Below, piece by piece: positions 61,059 through 64,000 of a DNA stretch of 64,000 nucleotides. The number at the start of each line of letters is the position of its first letter. Position 1 is the stretch's first letter. The notes beneath the pieces are model-generated. The model ran no database searches. It saw nothing but the letters and a program-made list of their open reading frames with translations, and had not been told where the DNA came from. This DNA comes from Granulicella sp. S190. GTDB taxonomy: Bacteria; Acidobacteriota; Terriglobia; Terriglobales; Acidobacteriaceae. Location of the stretch: assembly GCF_009766095.1 (NCBI RefSeq), contig NZ_LMUD01000002.1, forward strand, positions 102,837-166,836. The letters run 5' to 3'. A program made the position numbers and the translations under genes.

Positions 61059-61293
61059 CTCAGGTATCTTCACGGGAAGTTCTTGGTTTGAGGGTCAGTG
61101 TTATTGGGCCACGCAGGGGGCCAAATAGTGGTCTGGTCTTTCTTCTTGGCGGATGGTCGTCGCTATGGGTTGCCTCCATGGTAGGTGAATTGTTTGTAGC
61201 TTGATGAAACTAATCCCTTAGAGTTACATCTACCTGTAACCGCTTAGTGAATGTTTCACGGGTTACGTAAATTTGTCATGTTCGGAGAAGTAG

Positions 61294-62298
61294 ATGGATC
61301 GTCGAAGGTTTATTGCGTCAGGTGGAAGCTTGCTTGCGTTGGCCAGTAGTGCTCCCGCTGGTCTTTCAGAGGGTTTGTTCAAAGACTACCGAGATTCCAA
61401 GAAAGGAAAAGATATGTCAAAGGGTTCAGGAGTTCCGCTGACCACAATTCATCACGTCGAAGCGGATGGGGTAAATGTGTTTTATCGTGAGGCTGGTCCG
61501 GCGAATGCACCGGTATTGCTACTTTTGCATGGCTTTCCCGCATCTTCGTTTCAGTATCGCGAGTTGATTCCCCGACTGGCGGACAAGTACCGTGTGATCG
61601 CACCTGATCTTCCAGGGTTTGGATTTACCGAGGTGCCGGATGCGCGCCAGTACAAGTACGACTTCGAGGGGTTGGCGAAGACGATGCTTGCGTTTACCGA
61701 CGCGCTTGGTTTGAAGCGGTATGCGTTGTATTTGTTCGATTATGGCGCGCCTACTGGGCTTCGCATGGCGATGGCGCATCCGGAGCGGGTGACGGCGATA
61801 ATCTCGCAGAATGGGAACGCTTATGACGAAGGGCTCGGCGATGCGTGGGCGCCGATTCGGAAGTATTGGAACGATCCTTCGCCGGCCAATCGCGAGACGG
61901 TCCACAACGCTGCCGTGAGCTTCGAAGGGATCAAGTTTCAGTATGAGCATAGGGTGGCGAATCCCGCGGCAGTGGGACCGGAGGCTTACTGGCTGGATTA
62001 TGCCTTGGTGAGCCGACCAGGGAATACGGATATTCAGCTCGATCTGTTTTTCGATTATCAAAACAACGTGAAGCTGTATCCGAAGTTTCAGGAGTACTTC
62101 AGGACATCGAAGCCACCGCTGCTGGCGATCTGGGGAAAGAACGATCCATTCTTTATTCCACCAGGAGCTGAGGCGTTCAAGAGAGATCTTCCAAATGCTA
62201 CCGTCCAGTTTCTAGATACTGGACACTTTGCGCTGGAGACGCATGTGGAGGAGATCGCGGTGGCCGTGAGGGAGTTGCTGGCAAAAAACGCAGGTTGA
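61294..62298 (+). CDS. Exported alpha/beta hydrolase, epoxide hydrolase/haloalkane dehalogenase type
   Basis: This 334-residue protein starts with a twin-arginine-like signal (MDRRRFIASGGSLLALASSA). The fold shows the oxyanion HGFP (79-82), cap residues and a nucleophile elbow LFDYGAP with Asp149 instead of Ser. This marks epoxide hydrolases and dehalogenases rather than esterases. The acid (WGKNDPFF) and the His (DTGHFALE) are present. A second possible start (ATG 61414, after AAGAAAGG) would give a cytoplasmic form. It is a single gene. Confidence 0.85.
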   Translation: MDRRRFIASGGSLLALASSAPAGLSEGLFKDYRDSKKGKDMSKGSGVPLTTIHHVEADGVNVFYREAGPANAPVLLLLHGFPASSFQYRELIPRLADKYRVIAPDLPGFGFTEVPDARQYKYDFEGLAKTMLAFTDALGLKRYALYLFDYGAPTGLRMAMAHPERVTAIISQNGNAYDEGLGDAWAPIRKYWNDPSPANRETVHNAAVSFEGIKFQYEHRVANPAAVGPEAYWLDYALVSRPGNTDIQLDLFFDYQNNVKLYPKFQEYFRTSKPPLLAIWGKNDPFFIPPGAEAFKRDLPNATVQFLDTGHFALETHVEEIAVAVRELLAKNAG

Positions 62299-62338
62299 CG
62301 CTTTTGGTCTGGTGCACGCAAGCCTCAGTGAACGCGCG

Positions 62339-63403
62339 TCAGATATCGTGGCTGTTTGGCGTGGCGTCTTCGCCGGCGTAGTTGTAGAGTAGCCACTCGC
62401 CGACGAGGACGTCCGCAATTTTCTCCTTGTACCGGGCTGCGATGACCTCGCGCACGAGGGGATCTTTGTAGAGGCGCATGCACGCCTGGCAGCGGTGTGC
62501 GTACATATCCTCCCACTCGATGCTTGGCTCGTGAGTGGCAGCCCAGGCAAGGATGCGTTCGGGCCCTTCGACGCGGATCCAGCGTTTGAGGTAGTCCTCG
62601 CCAGCAGCATGGTCCGCTTCGCCGATCGTGGTGAGGCCGACGCGTCCCACCTGAAGCTCGGGGACAGTGCGCATCCCAAGACCGCAACAGGCGCCGATGC
62701 GTCCGTCAGCTTGAATTGCCGTAGTGGAGAGGATGCTGTTGCAGCCGGTGCGGGTGGCGACATTGTGTCGGTTGATGGTGGAGCCGTCGCGATATTCGTT
62801 CGTCTTCATGGGCTCGAGCGGCATCCAGGGGCTTTCGAGTACCTCGAGACGCTTGCGCGGAAAAGTGCTGCGGATGGCCGCGAAGTCTTCCCGGGCCTCG
62901 ATGGCTTTGGCGGTAATGGTGCGGTCGCGGACCGTCTCGACCATGACGACGATGGCGCTGAGAGGAGAGGCGGCTGCGGCTGCGGTGGCGCGAACGACGT
63001 TGTCGAGGGGGACGAAGCGGGCGTGTTCGTCGCCGGTGCTGAAGTTGATCTCTTTGAGGCCGGCATCGATGAGCTTTGCGATCATTCGCTCGGCCTGGAT
63101 GGAGGTTGAAGCCCAATAGGCGTTGGAGACGACGCGCGTGGAGAGGCCAAGTGACTGGGCGTGACGGATGGCAGTGAAGAGATCGTTCGCGGCAAGAGTG
63201 GGCTCGCCTCCGGTGAAGACAACAACGCGATAGTCGCCCTGGGCCGCTGCCTGGTCGATCGCGGTGATCATGTTTTCGAGTCCGAGCCAGGATGTCTCGG
63301 AGCGTCCGCTGAGGGTGCCGCAGTGCGAGCACTCGGCGGTGCACTTGTAGGTCGGCATCACCGACAGGGTACGCAACTGGTGAAGCGGAGTGGGAATGCT
63401 CAT
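62339..63403 (-). CDS. Radical SAM protein with C-terminal cysteine-rich region
   Basis: This 354-residue protein has the CxxxCxxC cluster site C21-C25-C28 (YKCTAECSHCGTLSG), then VVVFTGGEPTLAANDL and RVVSNAYWAST, as in radical SAM TIM barrels. The C-terminal third has further cysteines (GCNSIL, GACCGLG, HRCQACMR), like SPASM-type auxiliary cluster domains used in peptide modification. Its ATG overlaps the stop of the upstream repeat protein (ATGA), so the two are translationally coupled. The substrate is unknown. Confidence 0.87.
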   Translation of the reverse strand: MSIPTPLHQLRTLSVMPTYKCTAECSHCGTLSGRSETSWLGLENMITAIDQAAAQGDYRVVVFTGGEPTLAANDLFTAIRHAQSLGLSTRVVSNAYWASTSIQAERMIAKLIDAGLKEINFSTGDEHARFVPLDNVVRATAAAAASPLSAIVVMVETVRDRTITAKAIEAREDFAAIRSTFPRKRLEVLESPWMPLEPMKTNEYRDGSTINRHNVATRTGCNSILSTTAIQADGRIGACCGLGMRTVPELQVGRVGLTTIGEADHAAGEDYLKRWIRVEGPERILAWAATHEPSIEWEDMYAHRCQACMRLYKDPLVREVIAARYKEKIADVLVGEWLLYNYAGEDATPNSHDI

Positions 63404-63999
63404 CGGACATCTCCGGCGATGGGCGCAGAGGGTACGGAGAGTATAAGCTCGGCGACGATGGGATGATCTACAACAAGGCCGGCGAGCCTCTGGAGATCAA
63501 GGCGCGACAGTTGATCGCCGGAAGCTTTGCGCTTTCGGATGGCTGGTCCTTCTACGCCAGCCTCCGCTTCCGCTTCCGCTTCAAGTTCGGCTTCCAGTCG
63601 CAGATCGGTTTCTGATTCGAGATCTGTCTCCGCTGAAGCATCGATATCGGTGTCTGCGTCGGCTTCCGTGTCGAGGTCGACCTCGGCGTCTATTTCAAAG
63701 TCGACTTGCGTCTCGACCTCCGATTCAATTGCGATCTCCGATTCGACCAGAGTGTCAATTTTGGTGTCGACTATGGCACGGGTTTCAAGCTCGAGCGCGG
63801 CCTTCGCCAGAACGGCGGCGCGGGTCTCAAGGGCAGCGTGGAGCACGGCATCGACTTTTGTCCTCAGCTCCAGTTCTATGACGGTGTTGGTATGCAGACG
63901 CTGCTCGAGCAACGCGTTTACATTCGCCTTGGTCTCAAGATGAAGCTTCGCTTCGAGAGCAGTAGCCAGACGCGCCTCTATCTCCGTGATGGCCTGCAG
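63400..63999 (-). CDS. Acidic alternating-repeat protein, cut by the window edge
   Basis: About 199 residues are visible and the frame is open beyond the right edge. The N-terminal part is helical (ALEAKLHLETKANVNALLEQ). From about residue 85 the sequence alternates hydrophobic/small and acidic residues almost strictly (ESEIAIESEVETQVDFEIDA, EADADTDIDASAETDLESET, EAELEAEAEAEAG). The last 50 residues are ordinary (SGDQLSRLDLQRLAGLVVDH and a Pro-rich end). It is coupled to the radical SAM gene. It may be that enzyme's substrate or scaffold; the pattern is otherwise unexplained. Confidence 0.6.
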   Translation of the reverse strand: MQAITEIEARLATALEAKLHLETKANVNALLEQRLHTNTVIELELRTKVDAVLHAALETRAAVLAKAALELETRAIVDTKIDTLVESEIAIESEVETQVDFEIDAEVDLDTEADADTDIDASAETDLESETDLRLEAELEAEAEAEAGVEGPAIRKRKASGDQLSRLDLQRLAGLVVDHPIVAELILSVPSAPIAGDVR

Positions 64000-64000
64000 T

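Overview
The window looks like a bacterial chromosome segment carrying one large conjugative island. The tail of katG lies on the left. A tRNA-Gln(CTG), a DinB-family gene, an alpha/beta hydrolase and a radical SAM gene lie on the right. The gene content (HerA-KTSC protein, ImuA/ImuB/DnaE2 mutasome, Trb-type transfer genes, high GC) would suit a soil Acidobacteriota (Terriglobia-like) host, but that assignment is inference and no rRNA is present.

Positions 1241-56278 form an integrative and conjugative element (ICE) of about 55.0 kb. It is bounded by a perfect 21-bp direct repeat that is the 3' end (T arm to CCA) of tRNA-Gln. The intact tRNA is at 56259-56332, with a P4-type tyrosine integrase beside it at 54824-56050. 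The transfer machinery fills 36.7-53.1 kb: MobF relaxase, TraD/TrwB-like coupling protein, a small relaxosome-type protein, a candidate oriT with three perfect hairpins, TrbB ATPase, SSB, and a trbC-D-E-G-I-(lipoprotein)-J-L-F operon. A LysR-type regulator sits between the trb operon and an AlpA-like gene. A 46-bp sequence is repeated upstream of both flanking genes and ends in each case in a TTGGAC -35 box, which suggests that transfer and excision are switched on together. Maintenance genes include ParB-like, DUF6908-like, ArdC antirestriction, DUF3560 and small unknown proteins.

Cargo lies in three zones. Zone 1 (1.4-13.4 kb) has a short-Argonaute SPARTA system (TIR-APAZ plus MID-PIWI) with a third, co-oriented HNH-like gene. 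Divergent from it is a three-gene operon of a type III-like restriction helicase/nuclease, a beta-class DNA methyltransferase and a RelE-like/UvrD helicase fusion. Zone 2 (16.9-24.9 kb) has a group II intron, a 1279-residue REase-TPR-GreAB_C-PIN conflict protein and an AbiE-like toxin-antitoxin pair. It is followed by an SRAP (YedK/HMCES) gene divergent from an imuA-imuB-dnaE2 mutasome. Zone 3 (33.6-36.7 kb) has a DUF5677 protein, an HNH-like protein and a PIN-like protein. Zones 2 and 3 are each bracketed by the same two non-coding repeats: a structured element of about 300 bp on the left and one of about 60 bp on the right. These may mark interchangeable cargo slots.

Right of the tRNA, 56430-60487 has the anatomy of a transposon: 36-bp terminal inverted repeats (34/36 identical) flanked by a perfect 14-bp direct repeat. 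No transposase is visible. It carries small unknown and membrane genes, a DUF2569-like gene and a HerA-KTSC gene. The last two are divergent and both lack their 5' ends at one point (about 58715-58742), which reads as an internal deletion scar. The window closes with a radical SAM gene whose start overlaps the end of an unusual, strictly alternating acidic/hydrophobic repeat protein that runs off the edge.
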